DNA of 64,000 bases from an endosymbiont of Escarpia spicata (GCA_003349915.1 QFXE01000018.1:145565-209564), one strand, 5' to 3'; positions 19,872-29,031 are shown, counted from the stretch's first letter. A program made the numbers and translations. Notes: generated from the sequence alone by a model not told the origin.

Positions 19872-20198
19872 TTATTTCCAGGTCCTGCCATTCCCGGCTG
19901 CCCGGCCTTTGCCATAGGCTCTACCCGTGCCTGCAAAGGTACCCTTACCAATGACTATACCCCGGCCGGAGACGGTGCCTGACCCCTTTTTGTGCTGGAT
20001 ATTACCGTTACCGTCGCGGTAGATAACAACACCTTTCCCGCTGGCGGTGCCTGAGCCCCTGACGATGCCGGTGCCTTGAGCGACGCCGGAACCCTGAGCC
20101 CAGCCTTTGCCGTTGACATGGCCCTGTCCGGCATTTGCGCTGAAGGCAACAGTGGTGAGAAGACCCAGAATGGTGAGTTTTGTGAGCAGTGATTTCAT
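19872..20198 (-). CDS. Secreted glycine-rich repeat protein of unknown function
   Basis: The start at 20198 follows GAGGT at good spacing and gives a signal peptide (MKSLLTKLTILGLLTTVAFSANA). The mature 85 residues are almost a pure G-x-G pattern: GKGWAQGSGVAQGTGIVRGS, a central IYRDGNGNIQHKKG, then GSGTVSGRGIVIGKGTFAGT. Two near-copies (GSGTASGKGVVI and GSGTVSGRGIVI) flank the central segment. Such regular small-residue repeats can form a polyglycine or beta-solenoid fold. No family is recognised. A structural, extracellular or sulfur-globule-associated role is possible but unsupported. Confidence 0.7.
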   Translation of the reverse strand: MKSLLTKLTILGLLTTVAFSANAGQGHVNGKGWAQGSGVAQGTGIVRGSGTASGKGVVIYRDGNGNIQHKKGSGTVSGRGIVIGKGTFAGTGRAYGKGRAAGNGRTWK

Positions 20199-20315
20199 TG
20201 TTATTACCTCGGTTGGTAAGTGTTGTTTGAATGATTTGACGACAGTTTTTGGTCGTCTCACTGTGTAAAACGCACCAGCATGGGAATGGTTGACAAAGAA
20301 TACTATTGAATCTGA

Positions 20316-21809
20316 TCAGTCTGCTTTTGCAGGATAGAACAGCGTCTCCATCAGATCCGGGTCGTCGAAATGACGGCGACCCACAAAGGCTGTGGCATGA
20401 CGGCCACGCTGACGCATCGCCCCAGGTGATGCTATACCCATCGGCCAGAGCAGCCAGCGTTCTCCTCTCTCCGTCCCTTGCACGATCCCGTCCTCAGAGA
20501 AGAGTGAACGACTGCCGGAGGTGTGTGGGAGGGTTGTCAGTTGTTGGTAATCGACTAGCTTGTAACGCTTGCCCAAGTCTAGGGTTGCGTTAACTGCGTT
20601 AGCGAACTTTCGGATGTGATGTGTGCCTGCGGTGAGCCTTATCTCCTTGCGTTGCGACGATTCAGGAACTGTGTCGGCCAGGAGTGGTGGTTCAGTGCCA
20701 GATGGTGGCTGGAATGTCAGGGCCGGCGTGGGAAAGAGCGTGTGATAGCAGCCGCAGTTGTGGATGGTGTCATAGAGCAGTGGTTGGCCGGAGGGAGCGA
20801 GGGTAACCCGAAAGTTCAAGCCATCCAGGTGGCCTCCAAGGATATCAAAATGGCTCTCAAGTGGACGGGCGGGAAACCAGATGACATAGTTTAACTGCAG
20901 CAGGTTATTGCCCTGCCAGCGGGTAAAACTTTTGTACGTATAGACCACTGGTCTGCTGGTATCGATATTGGGTGGATTGCCGTAGAGATCAAGCCTGGGT
21001 GTGCCGATGCGGTCATTATCATCTTTTGTCTCAACGACCCAAACCGGTGCGAAGTTCAACAGTAGTTGCTGCAGTTCTATCCCGCTCACGTTGGGAAGGT
21101 TGAGGGGATTGGCGGCGGCTTTTGAGAGAATATTGGCCACTCTGTCATTGCTTATCGTTTTCCTGGTGGGGGGAATATAACGTACAGACACCTCATCAAA
21201 TGGCCTGTTCGATGTCCCGCTCAAACGCAACCTTGCTTTATCCCGCCAATTGCTGGCGATAATGTCAACAAAGATGGCTGTGATGGGATAGAGGCCAATT
21301 GCCCTTTGTAGGGATGAGTAGTTGTCGTTTACCTTTATTATGCGCTGCAGTTGTGACCGTTTCACTGTATCCCCAAGTAGTTCTGTGCTGAGTATTGTGC
21401 GGCAAAGATGCAGTTGTTGTTCCAGTGAAGGATCGGTGTCGGCATTGCTTAATTCTATGTGCCGGGCTTCACGGTCCATCTGCTCCAGTTGGCTGAGCCA
21501 CTGTGCATAACCGTCTGTGAATAGTGTTTCATTGGAGAGGGAGGCAAAGAAACGATTTGTCCGCAGCCAGGGAAAATCGGGGATACGTGCAAAACCACCA
21601 TCAACTGTGCCGGCTTGCAAAGCAAACTTGTCTGCCTGTTGGAACTGTGCCAGGCAATCGGCTGTTACGTTGTCGACCACTGCTGGTTCGGTTTGCAGTG
21701 TGCTGCATCCTGTGATTTGCAATAACACGCCCAGGATGCAGAGGCATGTGCGCCACCCTCTATTTGGCGCTGTTGAGCCGCCAGTTGTAATGATGGTCTT
21801 CAATTTCAT
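20316..21809 (-). CDS. Predicted lipoprotein, family not recognised
   Basis: The ATG at 21809 gives a 497-residue protein with a long basic N-region, a hydrophobic stretch (LCILGVLLQITG) and a lipobox-like QITGC cysteine, so an outer-membrane or periplasmic lipoprotein is likely. The body has aromatic-rich segments such as VYTYKSFTRWQGNNLLQLNY, WFPARPLE and a CGCYH motif (HNCGCYHTLFPTP), and ends in PDLMETLFYPAKAD. I do not recognise the family. Its start overlaps the end of the DUF547 gene, and the two are probably one operon. Confidence 0.75.
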   Translation of the reverse strand: MKLKTIITTGGSTAPNRGWRTCLCILGVLLQITGCSTLQTEPAVVDNVTADCLAQFQQADKFALQAGTVDGGFARIPDFPWLRTNRFFASLSNETLFTDGYAQWLSQLEQMDREARHIELSNADTDPSLEQQLHLCRTILSTELLGDTVKRSQLQRIIKVNDNYSSLQRAIGLYPITAIFVDIIASNWRDKARLRLSGTSNRPFDEVSVRYIPPTRKTISNDRVANILSKAAANPLNLPNVSGIELQQLLLNFAPVWVVETKDDNDRIGTPRLDLYGNPPNIDTSRPVVYTYKSFTRWQGNNLLQLNYVIWFPARPLESHFDILGGHLDGLNFRVTLAPSGQPLLYDTIHNCGCYHTLFPTPALTFQPPSGTEPPLLADTVPESSQRKEIRLTAGTHHIRKFANAVNATLDLGKRYKLVDYQQLTTLPHTSGSRSLFSEDGIVQGTERGERWLLWPMGIASPGAMRQRGRHATAFVGRRHFDDPDLMETLFYPAKAD

Positions 21810-22575
21810 CGATCTTAGATAGCCGTGTGAGAAGCGCCGGTTCTGCGTAACGCCGGAAATGTGCCAGCAATCGCTGATCGCTGCCGCCAAAATCATCCTT
21901 AAACCAATGATAGATGCTGGAGACGGTCAACTCCCCATCTTCGATATTCACCCCTCTGGGATGATTGATGTACTGCCGCGAGGCCAGTTCCAGGAGACTG
22001 TCCGTATTTTTTGCAGTGAATGCTTTCTGCTGTAGGTTGGGACAGCCGATAGATGCGCAGTTCAGGGCATAGTGGAGCCGGGGGTCATGCCAGATGGGAC
22101 GCAGAATACGGTGTTCGATATCATCGAGCGCGACCTTGTGGTCATCGACGGTAAAGAGCTTCTTGCCCCAGGGGCCATTGCTGAAGATACCCGGAGAGAT
22201 ATCGATGTCGAGGATGGACTTCACAGGATAGTGATTGAGTATGATCATCACGGTGCCGGCGTTGTAGAGATTAATCCAGAAAACGCGCTGCTGATCTCTG
22301 TTGAAGCGGGATACAGGGGTCTGTTGTAACTGATTCAGGTAGGCCTGTAACTCCGCCTTCGCTGCAGTGCTGACCCCAGCGTAGTCGACACGGTTGATGC
22401 CATCGCTGCCCTGAGACAGATAGCTGTCGAGAAAGTCTTGCCAGGGGGCGTGGTCGACCAGAAGTGATGAGGTTTCATCATGGGTTTGCCAACGCTGCCA
22501 AAGCTCGGCCTTGGGAGCGGCGCATATCCCGGTGATGAATCCCAGGAGGGTGAGAAAGAGTGCGAATCGAATCAT
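21760..22575 (-). CDS. Exported DUF547 domain protein
   Basis: The ATG at 22575 gives a signal peptide (MIRFALFLTLLGFITGICAA). The mature part is DUF547: VDYAGVSTAAKAELQAYLNQL, RVFWINLYNAGTVMIILNHYPV, the acidic PWGKKLFTVDDHKVALDDIEH block, LHYALNCASIGCPNL with the paired cysteines, and YHWFKDDFGG. The fold resembles papain/transglutaminase-like proteins but catalytic activity is unproven. It overlaps the following lipoprotein gene by 50 bases. Confidence 0.88.
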   Translation of the reverse strand: MIRFALFLTLLGFITGICAAPKAELWQRWQTHDETSSLLVDHAPWQDFLDSYLSQGSDGINRVDYAGVSTAAKAELQAYLNQLQQTPVSRFNRDQQRVFWINLYNAGTVMIILNHYPVKSILDIDISPGIFSNGPWGKKLFTVDDHKVALDDIEHRILRPIWHDPRLHYALNCASIGCPNLQQKAFTAKNTDSLLELASRQYINHPRGVNIEDGELTVSSIYHWFKDDFGGSDQRLLAHFRRYAEPALLTRLSKIDEIEDHHYNWRLNSAK

Positions 22576-22634
22576 GGTCAGCAACCTTGTGATGCCGGCA
22601 ACCAGTATGAAAACCAACAACATGTCGGGTTAAT

Positions 22635-22664
22635 TAGGCCTGATCAAGCGCTGCGGATCAGGGC
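22635..22664. repeat. REP-like palindromic repeat, copy 1
   Basis: TAGGCCTGATCAAGCG then CTGCGGATCAGGGC. It is one member of a family seen also near 29032, 31462, 31520, 35272, 35323 and 45281. The shared core is GGCC(T/C/G)G(A/T)TCAAGCG, a short loop and the complementary CGGA(T/A)C(A/C/G)GG(C). It lies just upstream of the DUF547 gene. Confidence 0.75.
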
Positions 22665-22771
22665 AGTTGATCTTAAGAGATACGCTACTGGTGTGTTGTT
22701 GGATTCATTGGAGAAGAAGCGGCCGTAGTGTTCTTTGGCTTGCTACTCATGAATATCCACGCATGTCCCCC

Positions 22772-23738
22772 TCAGACCGCCTGTTTGTTGATCTGCTTTA
22801 CTTTTTCAAGCACAACCTGGGCTTGTTTGATAGAAGCGGCATCGATCATCTTGCCATCCAGGCTGACGGCACCCTTGCCTTCAGCCTCGGCTTCGTCCAT
22901 CGCCAGGATGATGCGTTGGGCGCGATCCACCTCGGCCTCTCCGGGAGAGAAGACCTCATTGGCCAGGGCAATCTGTGAGGGGTGAATCGCCCATTTACCT
23001 TCACCGCCCAGTGCCGCGAAGGCCCTGGCCACAGCCAGGTAGCCCTCCGGGTCGCTGAAGTCACCAAACGGGCCATCAATGGGGCGCAGGCCATAGGCCC
23101 GGCAGGCAACGATCATCCGTGACATGGCAAAGTGCCATTGATTGCCCAGATAGGTCTGCCGGTTACCATTTTCATCCGGGGTATCGAGCATTAAGTAGTT
23201 TGGGTTGGGCCCCCCCCATGCTGACGGTTCGGGCTTGGGTGGAAGCGGCGTAGTCGGCAACGCCGAAGACCAGTGCTTCCAGTCTGTCAGGACAGGCTTG
23301 GGCGATGGCCTCCACGTTGGCCATGCCAATGGCGGTTTCGATCAGGGCATGCAGGTTGATCGGTTTCAGCCCTTTTGCTGTCTCGATCTGTTCCAGCAGC
23401 AGGGCGACAAACTGCAGGTCGGAGGGTCGGCCAACCTTGGGTACCAGCAAAGTATCCAGTTTGTCTCCAGCCTGTTCCGCCACATCAATGATGTCGCGAT
23501 AGCAAAAGTGAGTATCCAGCCCGTTGATGCGCACCGAGATGGAGCAGTCTGACCAGTCGAAATGGTTCAGCGCATGGATGACGTTTTTCCTGGCCTGTTC
23601 CTTGTCGGGAACAGCGACAGAGTCCTCCAGATCAAGAAACACGAGATCGGCTCCCGCTTTGGGGGCTTTCTCCAGCATTCGCATGCTACTGCCGGGCACG
23701 GCCAGTTCACTTCGGTGCAGGCGATTTTTATAGGCCAT
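22772..23738 (-). pseudogene. Malyl-CoA lyase (HpcH/HpaI aldolase family), frameshifted at a G8 run
   Basis: Read with one frame change, the 322-residue product is a full-length CoA-ester lyase: RSELAVPGSSMRMLEKAPKA, LVFLDLEDSVAVPDKEQAR (acidic Mg site), RINGLDTHFCYRD, then ALIETAIGMANVEAIAQ and VFGVADYAASTQARTVSMGG. After the shift PNPNYLMLDTPDENGNRQTY, PIDGPFGDFSDPEGY and GKWAIHPSQIALANEVFSP follow. This pattern fits L-malyl-CoA/beta-methylmalyl-CoA lyase, which splits malyl-CoA to glyoxylate and acetyl-CoA. The join lies in a run of eight G (plus-strand C at 23210-23217); seven would restore MGGPNPNY. Homopolymer error, slippage or a real mutation are all possible. A glyoxylate-forming enzyme near glcDE may be more than coincidence. 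Confidence 0.8.
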
Positions 23739-24047
23739 CCTCTTTTCTCCCTCTTTACTTTGTTTCGATAGCGTGTGGGATTCAGTTCATACCTCAAGCA
23801 TCTCCTTATTTAACATAGGCATTACCGGCTTAACAGAGAATTATTGCGGTATTGCATGGCACAAATCACGGCTTGGTTCGGCTGGGAGCCTGGGAGGACG
23901 GATAAGTCAATATCAGGATATTTGACGAAATGTCCAACTGCCGTCTAGTTTGTTGTATTTACCCTTTTTAAGGTATAAATCTCGGGTATCATGTGGGCTG
24001 CCAAGCTTGAACGGTTTCCGGTCTAGATATACTAAATAGTTCATAGG

Positions 24048-24147
24048 ATAGGCGACATCCCCAAATGAGGGACGCCGAATATACATCCCTGTAGGCTTGA
24101 CGGCGGCGTCCATGCCGCCGACGCCCTCATTTGTGTATGTCGCCTAT
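24048..24147. repeat. 100-bp imperfect inverted-repeat element (MITE-like) in a 475-bp gap
   Basis: ATAGGCGACAT at 24048-24058 is repeated inverted at 24137-24147. The arms continue with CAAATGAGGG on the left and CCCTCATTTG on the right, and the centre holds GGCGGC-GTCCAT-GCCGCC. The whole could fold into one long hairpin. It is the only structured feature I see between the malyl-CoA lyase gene and the DUF3450 gene (23739-24212); a 66-codon open frame across it is not convincing. Confidence 0.65.
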
Positions 24148-24212
24148 TCAACGTTCTCCTTGGTAATTTGGTTGTTTTTTTGTTGACCTCTATTTTAGGT
24201 ATTGTTTCGATT

Positions 24213-24989
24213 ATGCAATTTTCGGTCTTCTTGATGAGACTTTTCCGGCTTGTCTTACTCCTTGTGCTTCTACCACTTCCGGTCCTGGCTGATAGCTTCA
24301 ATGCGGCATTTTCTGAGCAGCAGAGGGCAGTCAGCGAGGCTATCGATTCGCAAAAGCGGGTCGAGCAACTCGACGACGAGTCCCGCAATCTGTTGGAAAA
24401 CTATCGTCAGGTCACTGCAGAACTGGAAAGACTGGAACAGTACAATGAGCATCGCCAGCGTTTCATAGCCTCTCAGGACGAAGAGCTTCATCGTCTTGCC
24501 GAGCAACTTCTCTCCATCGATAACACCCGTCGTGAAATTGAACCGCTAATGGGAAGGATGCTGGAAGTGTTGGATCGTTTCGTCGAACTGGATACGCCTT
24601 TTCTACCGGATGAGCGCGCCAAACGTATTGCACAGTTGCAGGATCTTGAGGGACAGAGCGATACCACACTTCCCGAGCGTTATCGTCGTTTGCTGGAGGC
24701 CTATCAGGTGGAGACCGAGTACGGGCGAACCATCGAATCCTACCGCGGTAAACTGGAACTCGATGGTGAGCCGCGTTTGGTGACCTTTCTGCGCTTGGGA
24801 CGGGTTGCGCTTTACTACCTGACGCTGGATGGCAAGGCCGCCGGCATATGGAATAGAGCGCTTACCCGTTGGGAACCGCTGGGGTTGGAACACAACCTCA
24901 AGATCGACAGGGCGCTGCAGATTGCCGAAAAACGGCTCCCCCCCGATCTGATGCCGCTCCCTCTGAGCGTGCCGGAGCGGATGCAATGA
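24213..24989 (+). CDS. DUF3450 protein of a TonB transport operon
   Basis: The protein has a signal peptide (FRLVLLLVLLPLPVLA), a long coiled coil (residues about 40-110: QQRAVSEAIDSQKRVEQLDD, RLEQYNEHRQRFIASQDEEL) and the DUF3450 body (IEPLMGRMLEVLDRFVELDT, LLEAYQVETEYGRTIESYRG, FLRLGRVALYYLTLDGKAAG). The ATG at 24234 is an equally possible start. DUF3450 proteins are periplasmic and typically precede large ExbB-type channels, as here, and are presumed accessory to that channel. The stop overlaps the next start (ATGA). Confidence 0.85.
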   Translation: MQFSVFLMRLFRLVLLLVLLPLPVLADSFNAAFSEQQRAVSEAIDSQKRVEQLDDESRNLLENYRQVTAELERLEQYNEHRQRFIASQDEELHRLAEQLLSIDNTRREIEPLMGRMLEVLDRFVELDTPFLPDERAKRIAQLQDLEGQSDTTLPERYRRLLEAYQVETEYGRTIESYRGKLELDGEPRLVTFLRLGRVALYYLTLDGKAAGIWNRALTRWEPLGLEHNLKIDRALQIAEKRLPPDLMPLPLSVPERMQ

Positions 24990-26338
24990 AGAGATTTCTC
25001 TTACCGCTGTGCGTACTAATGTTATCCCAAAGCAGTCTGCTTTTTGCTGCCAAGGCTGATTCTTTAGAGAGTCTGTTGCAGCAGGTGCGTGAATCCAGGC
25101 AACAGCAGAAGCATAGGGATACGGCGAGAGAGCAGCGGTTTCTCGAACAGCGGGATCAACGCCAACGTCTGCTTGACGAGGCAAAACAGGCACTTGCCGC
25201 CGCCAGGCAGCAGAAGCTGGAATTGGATCAGCGCTACACTGAAAATCAGGGCCGTCTGATCGAAGAGCGGGCTCAACTGAAGGAGAAGAGCGGCACCCTG
25301 GGCGAACTATTTGGCAGCGTGCGTCAGGTGGCGTCCGAGAGCCGGAATATTTTTGGCGCTTCGTTGATCAGTGTGGAACGGCCACAGGATCTGTTGCTGT
25401 TGGATGAATTGGCGGGCAGTCAGAAGCTCCCCTCTATTGAAAAACTGGAGGCCCTCTGGCAACTGTTTCTCGAGCGTCTGGTGGAAGCGGGTAAAATCAA
25501 ACGTTTTGAAACGCCCGTGATTACCAGCGATGGGGTCGAGCAGAATGAGATGGTTACCCGGATTGGTCTTTTCAACGCCATATCCAACGGACGTTATCTA
25601 CGCTATCTGCCGGAGAGTGGTCGTCTGATGGCGTTGGGCCGGCAGCCCACTCCGCGTTTTCAGTTGATGGCGAAAAAATTTGAGGCCGCCGAAGAGACAA
25701 TAGAAACCATGGCGGTCGATCCCTCACGCGGCGCAATTCTGTCGCTGTTGGTGCAGTCACCCACTTTGCTGGAGCGCATTCGGCAGGGTGGAGTTATTGG
25801 TTACATCATCATCGGCTTGGGTGCGGTGGGTATTTTGCTGACCCTCGAACGGCTGATTGTACTTTTCGTTACCGGACGACGGGTTAAAAAACAGATCGGT
25901 AATCGCTCGGCATCCGGGAAAAATCCCCTGGGACGCCTGATGCTGGCGATGAAAACGCAGGCTGATAGCGATGCCGAAGCGCTGCAACTGCGTTCTGATG
26001 AGGCCATCCTGAAAGAGCTGCCCACACTGAGACGGGGTTTGCCGATGTTGGGTATCCTGGCCGCTGTTGCCCCCCTGCTGGGGTTGTTGGGTACCGTTAC
26101 CGGCATGATCGAGACATTTCAGTCGATCACCCTGTTTGGAACCGGCGATCCAAAATTGATGTCCGGCGGCATTTCCCAGGCGTTGGTAACTACTGAGCTT
26201 GGACTGGCGGTAGCGATACCACTGGTGCTGCTGCACAGTTATCTCTCCGGCCGCAGCAACCGGCTGATCCATATCCTTGATGAACAGAGTGCTGCACTGG
26301 TGGCGCATAGGACGGAATCCGGTGGAACGGCTGATTGA
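24986..26338 (+). CDS. Large ExbB/TolQ-type proton channel protein with periplasmic coiled coil
   Basis: The 450-residue protein starts with a signal peptide (MKRFLLPLCVLMLSQSSLLFA) and a periplasmic Gln/Arg-rich coiled coil (about 25-110). After an intermediate domain come a membrane helix (about 268-290, YIIIGLGAVGILLTLERLIV) and the MotA/TolQ/ExbB core with MLGILAAVAPLLGLLGTVTG and LVTTELGLAVAIPLVLLHSY. ExbB pentamers use the proton gradient to energise TonB. The long N-terminal extension is typical of the DUF3450-associated version. It follows a four-base ATGA overlap with the DUF3450 gene and overlaps the second ExbB gene. Confidence 0.9.
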   Translation: MKRFLLPLCVLMLSQSSLLFAAKADSLESLLQQVRESRQQQKHRDTAREQRFLEQRDQRQRLLDEAKQALAAARQQKLELDQRYTENQGRLIEERAQLKEKSGTLGELFGSVRQVASESRNIFGASLISVERPQDLLLLDELAGSQKLPSIEKLEALWQLFLERLVEAGKIKRFETPVITSDGVEQNEMVTRIGLFNAISNGRYLRYLPESGRLMALGRQPTPRFQLMAKKFEAAEETIETMAVDPSRGAILSLLVQSPTLLERIRQGGVIGYIIIGLGAVGILLTLERLIVLFVTGRRVKKQIGNRSASGKNPLGRLMLAMKTQADSDAEALQLRSDEAILKELPTLRRGLPMLGILAAVAPLLGLLGTVTGMIETFQSITLFGTGDPKLMSGGISQALVTTELGLAVAIPLVLLHSYLSGRSNRLIHILDEQSAALVAHRTESGGTAD

Positions 26339-26750
26339 GTGGCTACCTACAGATAGTCTGAGTTTCCTGGAGCAGGGCGGACCCGTGCTCTGGCTGATCC
26401 TGCTGCTGTCGTTGTTGATGTGGAGCATGATTACGCTCTGTTACAGCCGTATCTGGTTTGCCGGAATCGGGGCTGCCAGGAGTGCGGGGCAGAGCCGTTT
26501 GCCCCTCATCACTGCCCTGGCACAGATCCTGCCAATGCTTGGTCTGCTGGGGACGGTGGAGGGCATGATCGACGTTTTTTATGTCATTGCAAGCCACGGC
26601 ACCGGCAATATTCGAGGCATGGCGGGAGGGATCTCCAGCGCTTTGATCACCACCATGGCTGGGCTGGTCACTTCACTCTCCGGCTTTTATTTCGTCAGTG
26701 ATCTGCGCCACCGCCTACAGGATGCGGGATGTTGCGGGGAGATTGCCTGA
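26322..26750 (+). CDS. exbB: Second, short ExbB/TolQ-type proton channel protein
   Basis: The product (142 residues from the GTG at 26322) has FLEQGGPVLWLILLLSLLMW as first membrane helix and the ExbB core ALAQILPMLGLLGTVEGMID and GGISSALITTMAGLVTSLSG. I prefer the GTG at 26322, which matches the usual start just before the GGPVLW helix; an ATG at 26277 would overlap the previous gene by 62 bases. Two different ExbB-type proteins in one operon suggest a composite motor. Confidence 0.88.
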   Translation: MERLIEWLPTDSLSFLEQGGPVLWLILLLSLLMWSMITLCYSRIWFAGIGAARSAGQSRLPLITALAQILPMLGLLGTVEGMIDVFYVIASHGTGNIRGMAGGISSALITTMAGLVTSLSGFYFVSDLRHRLQDAGCCGEIA

Positions 26751-27163
26751 TGCGTCACCGGCATACTGAATCTGAAAGTGGTGATGTTGCCATCAACCTG
26801 ACGCCGCTGATCGACATGGTTTTTATCCTGCTGATCTTTTTCATGGTGACCTCCTCTTTTGTGAAAGAGACCGGGGTTGATGTTGACCGGCCCAGTGCAG
26901 CAACAGCAGTTCGTAAGGAGCGTGCCAGCATCCTCATAGCCGTTACCAGTAAAGGGGAGGTCTGGATCGATAAACGCCGTGTCGATCTGCGGGCAGTTCG
27001 CGCTAATGTTGAGCGTCTGCACGCGGAGAATCCGGAAGGGGCGGTGGTGATCCTGGCCGATGAGCAGGCGCCTACAGGCACTGTGGTGCGGGTATTGGAT
27101 CAGGCGCGTCTTGCAGGAGTGGAGAGCGTTTCAATTGCCGCTTCACAGGATGCCGGGGGATGA
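26750..27163 (+). CDS. exbD: ExbD/TolR-type protein
   Basis: The 137-residue protein has the ExbD arrangement: short cytoplasmic N-terminus, one membrane helix containing the essential aspartate (NLTPLIDMVFILLIFFMVTS) and a periplasmic domain ending in VVRVLDQARLAGVESVSIA. It carries the proton-accepting residue of the ExbB-ExbD motor. The ATG overlaps the exbB stop by one base (TGATG). Confidence 0.93.
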   Translation: MRHRHTESESGDVAINLTPLIDMVFILLIFFMVTSSFVKETGVDVDRPSAATAVRKERASILIAVTSKGEVWIDKRRVDLRAVRANVERLHAENPEGAVVILADEQAPTGTVVRVLDQARLAGVESVSIAASQDAGG

Positions 27164-27804
27164 ACCGTTCGGTTTATCTTCCTGCAGTCCTGTTTGCCCT
27201 ATTGGTAAATATAGGTCTCTTCTGGGCTATGCAGCGCATGGTGACGGGGGAGAGTGCAACGCTCGACCGGTCTGTGGCCGAGCCATTGATGGTTGATTTT
27301 ATACGCTTGAAAGCAGAGCCTCCTCCTCCGCCACCGGAGTTGTTGGAAGAACCGGATCAACCGCCACCAACAGCCTCGCCCAGCGCACCGCAACCCCAGC
27401 GGCTCACTTTTAAGCAGCCAGGAAACAAACTGCCGAACTGGGATACGCCGAGGATCGATATTCCTCTGAATATTGGCTCTGGTCCCTATCTTGGCGCTTT
27501 TCGTCCGCCTGCGATGCCGGTTCTACCTCCCTCTGATCCTGTACCGCTGGTACGTTTTGCGCCACGTTACCCTCAACGGGCATTGCTGCGTCATGTGGAG
27601 GGCAGCGTCACCTTGAACTTTACCATCACAGTCGATGGCTCTGTGAGTGATCCAGAGGTGTTGAAAGCGGAACCTGTGGGTTATTTCGAGCAGGCAGCGC
27701 TGCGGGCGATTCGGCGCTGGAAGTTTCAACCGAAAATTGAGGATGGGATTGCCGTTTCCCGACCTGCAAGCCAGACTATCCACTTTACGATGAAGAAAAA
27801 ATGA
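27160..27804 (+). CDS. tonB: TonB-family energy transducer
   Basis: The 214-residue protein has an N-terminal membrane anchor (LPAVLFALLVNIGLFWAM), a proline-rich spacer (EPPPPPPELLEEPDQPPP) that spans the periplasm, and a C-terminal TonB domain from about residue 125 (VPLVRFAPRYPQRALLRHVE, GSVTLNFTITVDGSVSDPEV, IRRWKFQPKI). It would couple the ExbBD motor to the copper-type receptor encoded 1.5 kb downstream. Four-base overlaps on both sides show tight coupling. Confidence 0.93.
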   Translation: MNRSVYLPAVLFALLVNIGLFWAMQRMVTGESATLDRSVAEPLMVDFIRLKAEPPPPPPELLEEPDQPPPTASPSAPQPQRLTFKQPGNKLPNWDTPRIDIPLNIGSGPYLGAFRPPAMPVLPPSDPVPLVRFAPRYPQRALLRHVEGSVTLNFTITVDGSVSDPEVLKAEPVGYFEQAALRAIRRWKFQPKIEDGIAVSRPASQTIHFTMKKK

Positions 27805-29006
27805 AGTGGTTGTGTCTGCCTGTTTTGTTGCTCCTGCTGGTGAGTTTCGGCACCTACGCAGAAGAAGAGGGTGGGGATGAGTACATCGCCACACAGCTCA
27901 CATACGACTATCTGTTTCTGGTTGAGGCGCTGATCCGTCACGAACGCTATACAGAGGCTGCCGAAGAGTTGGATGGATTATTGGCTCGTGTGGCCGACAA
28001 TCGCTACGAAACAGCCCTGGTTCATCAGACCTATGGCTACGTTGCTATCGGCCTGAATGATTATCCCGCTGCCATCACCCATTTTATGCAGGCGATCAAC
28101 TCATCAGCCCTGCCGGATCAGGTTGCCCATAGCCTGCGCTACACCACGGCTCAGTTACAGTTGCAGGAAGATAATGCCAAAGCGGCGTTGCAACTGTTGC
28201 AGTTATGGTTTGAGTTGGAGCAGCAGCCACCTCCCCGTGCGCGGGTGCTACTGGCGCAGGTCTATCGTTCGTTGGCACGGTGGAAACCGGCAATCAAGGC
28301 AATGAAACGTGCGATCAAAGAGTCGGACGAAGTTGAAGAATCCTGGTATCAGTTGCTTGTCGGACTCTATCTGGAAACTGAGCAGTTGCAACCGGCTGCT
28401 GAACTGCTGCAAAAGATGGTAGGAATGTTTCCAGACAATGCAGGTTACTGGCGTCAACTGGCCGGTGTATTGATGCAGCAACGGCGGGAAAAGGCGGCCA
28501 CGGCGGTGATGGCGCTGGCGGCCGAGAAGCGATTGTTGAAAGCGGGGGAGCTTCGTCGTCTTGCCAACCTCTATCTGCACCAGAATATGCCGCTGGATGC
28601 AGCTGAACTGGTGGAAACTCATATAATGTCGGGACTGCTCAAGGCCAATGTCCGAAATCTGAGTCTGCTGGCCGATGCGTGGGTGCTGGCCCGTGAGCCT
28701 GAGAAAGCGTTGCCGATTTTTTCACGGCTGTCTAATATCGATCTTAGCGGCAGATCGGACCTGAAGTGGGGATCATTATTGATTGAGCTGGAGCTTTGGG
28801 AAACCGCTGCAACCCGATTGCAGCGGGGGATCGAAAGAAAGAAAAAACCGTCTGCTCGCGACTGGTTGTTATTGGGTACGTCATATGCCCGATCGGAACG
28901 CCGTCAGCAGGCTATCGACGCTTTCACCAAGGCGCGGGATGCTTCGGGGAAAAAACAGGAGCGCCATCAGGCCGAACAGTGGCTTGAGTATCTGGCTGCA
29001 GAATAG
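27801..29006 (+). CDS. Exported tetratricopeptide-repeat protein of the TonB operon
   Basis: A signal peptide (MKWLCLPVLLLLLVSFGTYA) precedes about ten helical repeats of the TPR type over 380 residues, for example ALIRHERYTEAAEELDGLLA, AIGLNDYPAAITHFMQAINS, LYLETEQLQPAAELLQKMVG and LLGTSYARSERRQQAIDAFT. TPR proteins of this kind close many DUF3450-ExbB-ExbD-TonB operons. A scaffold role in the periplasm is probable. Confidence 0.87.
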   Translation: MKWLCLPVLLLLLVSFGTYAEEEGGDEYIATQLTYDYLFLVEALIRHERYTEAAEELDGLLARVADNRYETALVHQTYGYVAIGLNDYPAAITHFMQAINSSALPDQVAHSLRYTTAQLQLQEDNAKAALQLLQLWFELEQQPPPRARVLLAQVYRSLARWKPAIKAMKRAIKESDEVEESWYQLLVGLYLETEQLQPAAELLQKMVGMFPDNAGYWRQLAGVLMQQRREKAATAVMALAAEKRLLKAGELRRLANLYLHQNMPLDAAELVETHIMSGLLKANVRNLSLLADAWVLAREPEKALPIFSRLSNIDLSGRSDLKWGSLLIELELWETAATRLQRGIERKKKPSARDWLLLGTSYARSERRQQAIDAFTKARDASGKKQERHQAEQWLEYLAAE

Positions 29007-29031
29007 CTCCGATTGTTACAACTTCAGCGCC

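Noticed and set aside
23913..24113. 66-codon frame on the minus strand
   Set aside because: Runs through the inverted-repeat element; lacks a start signal.
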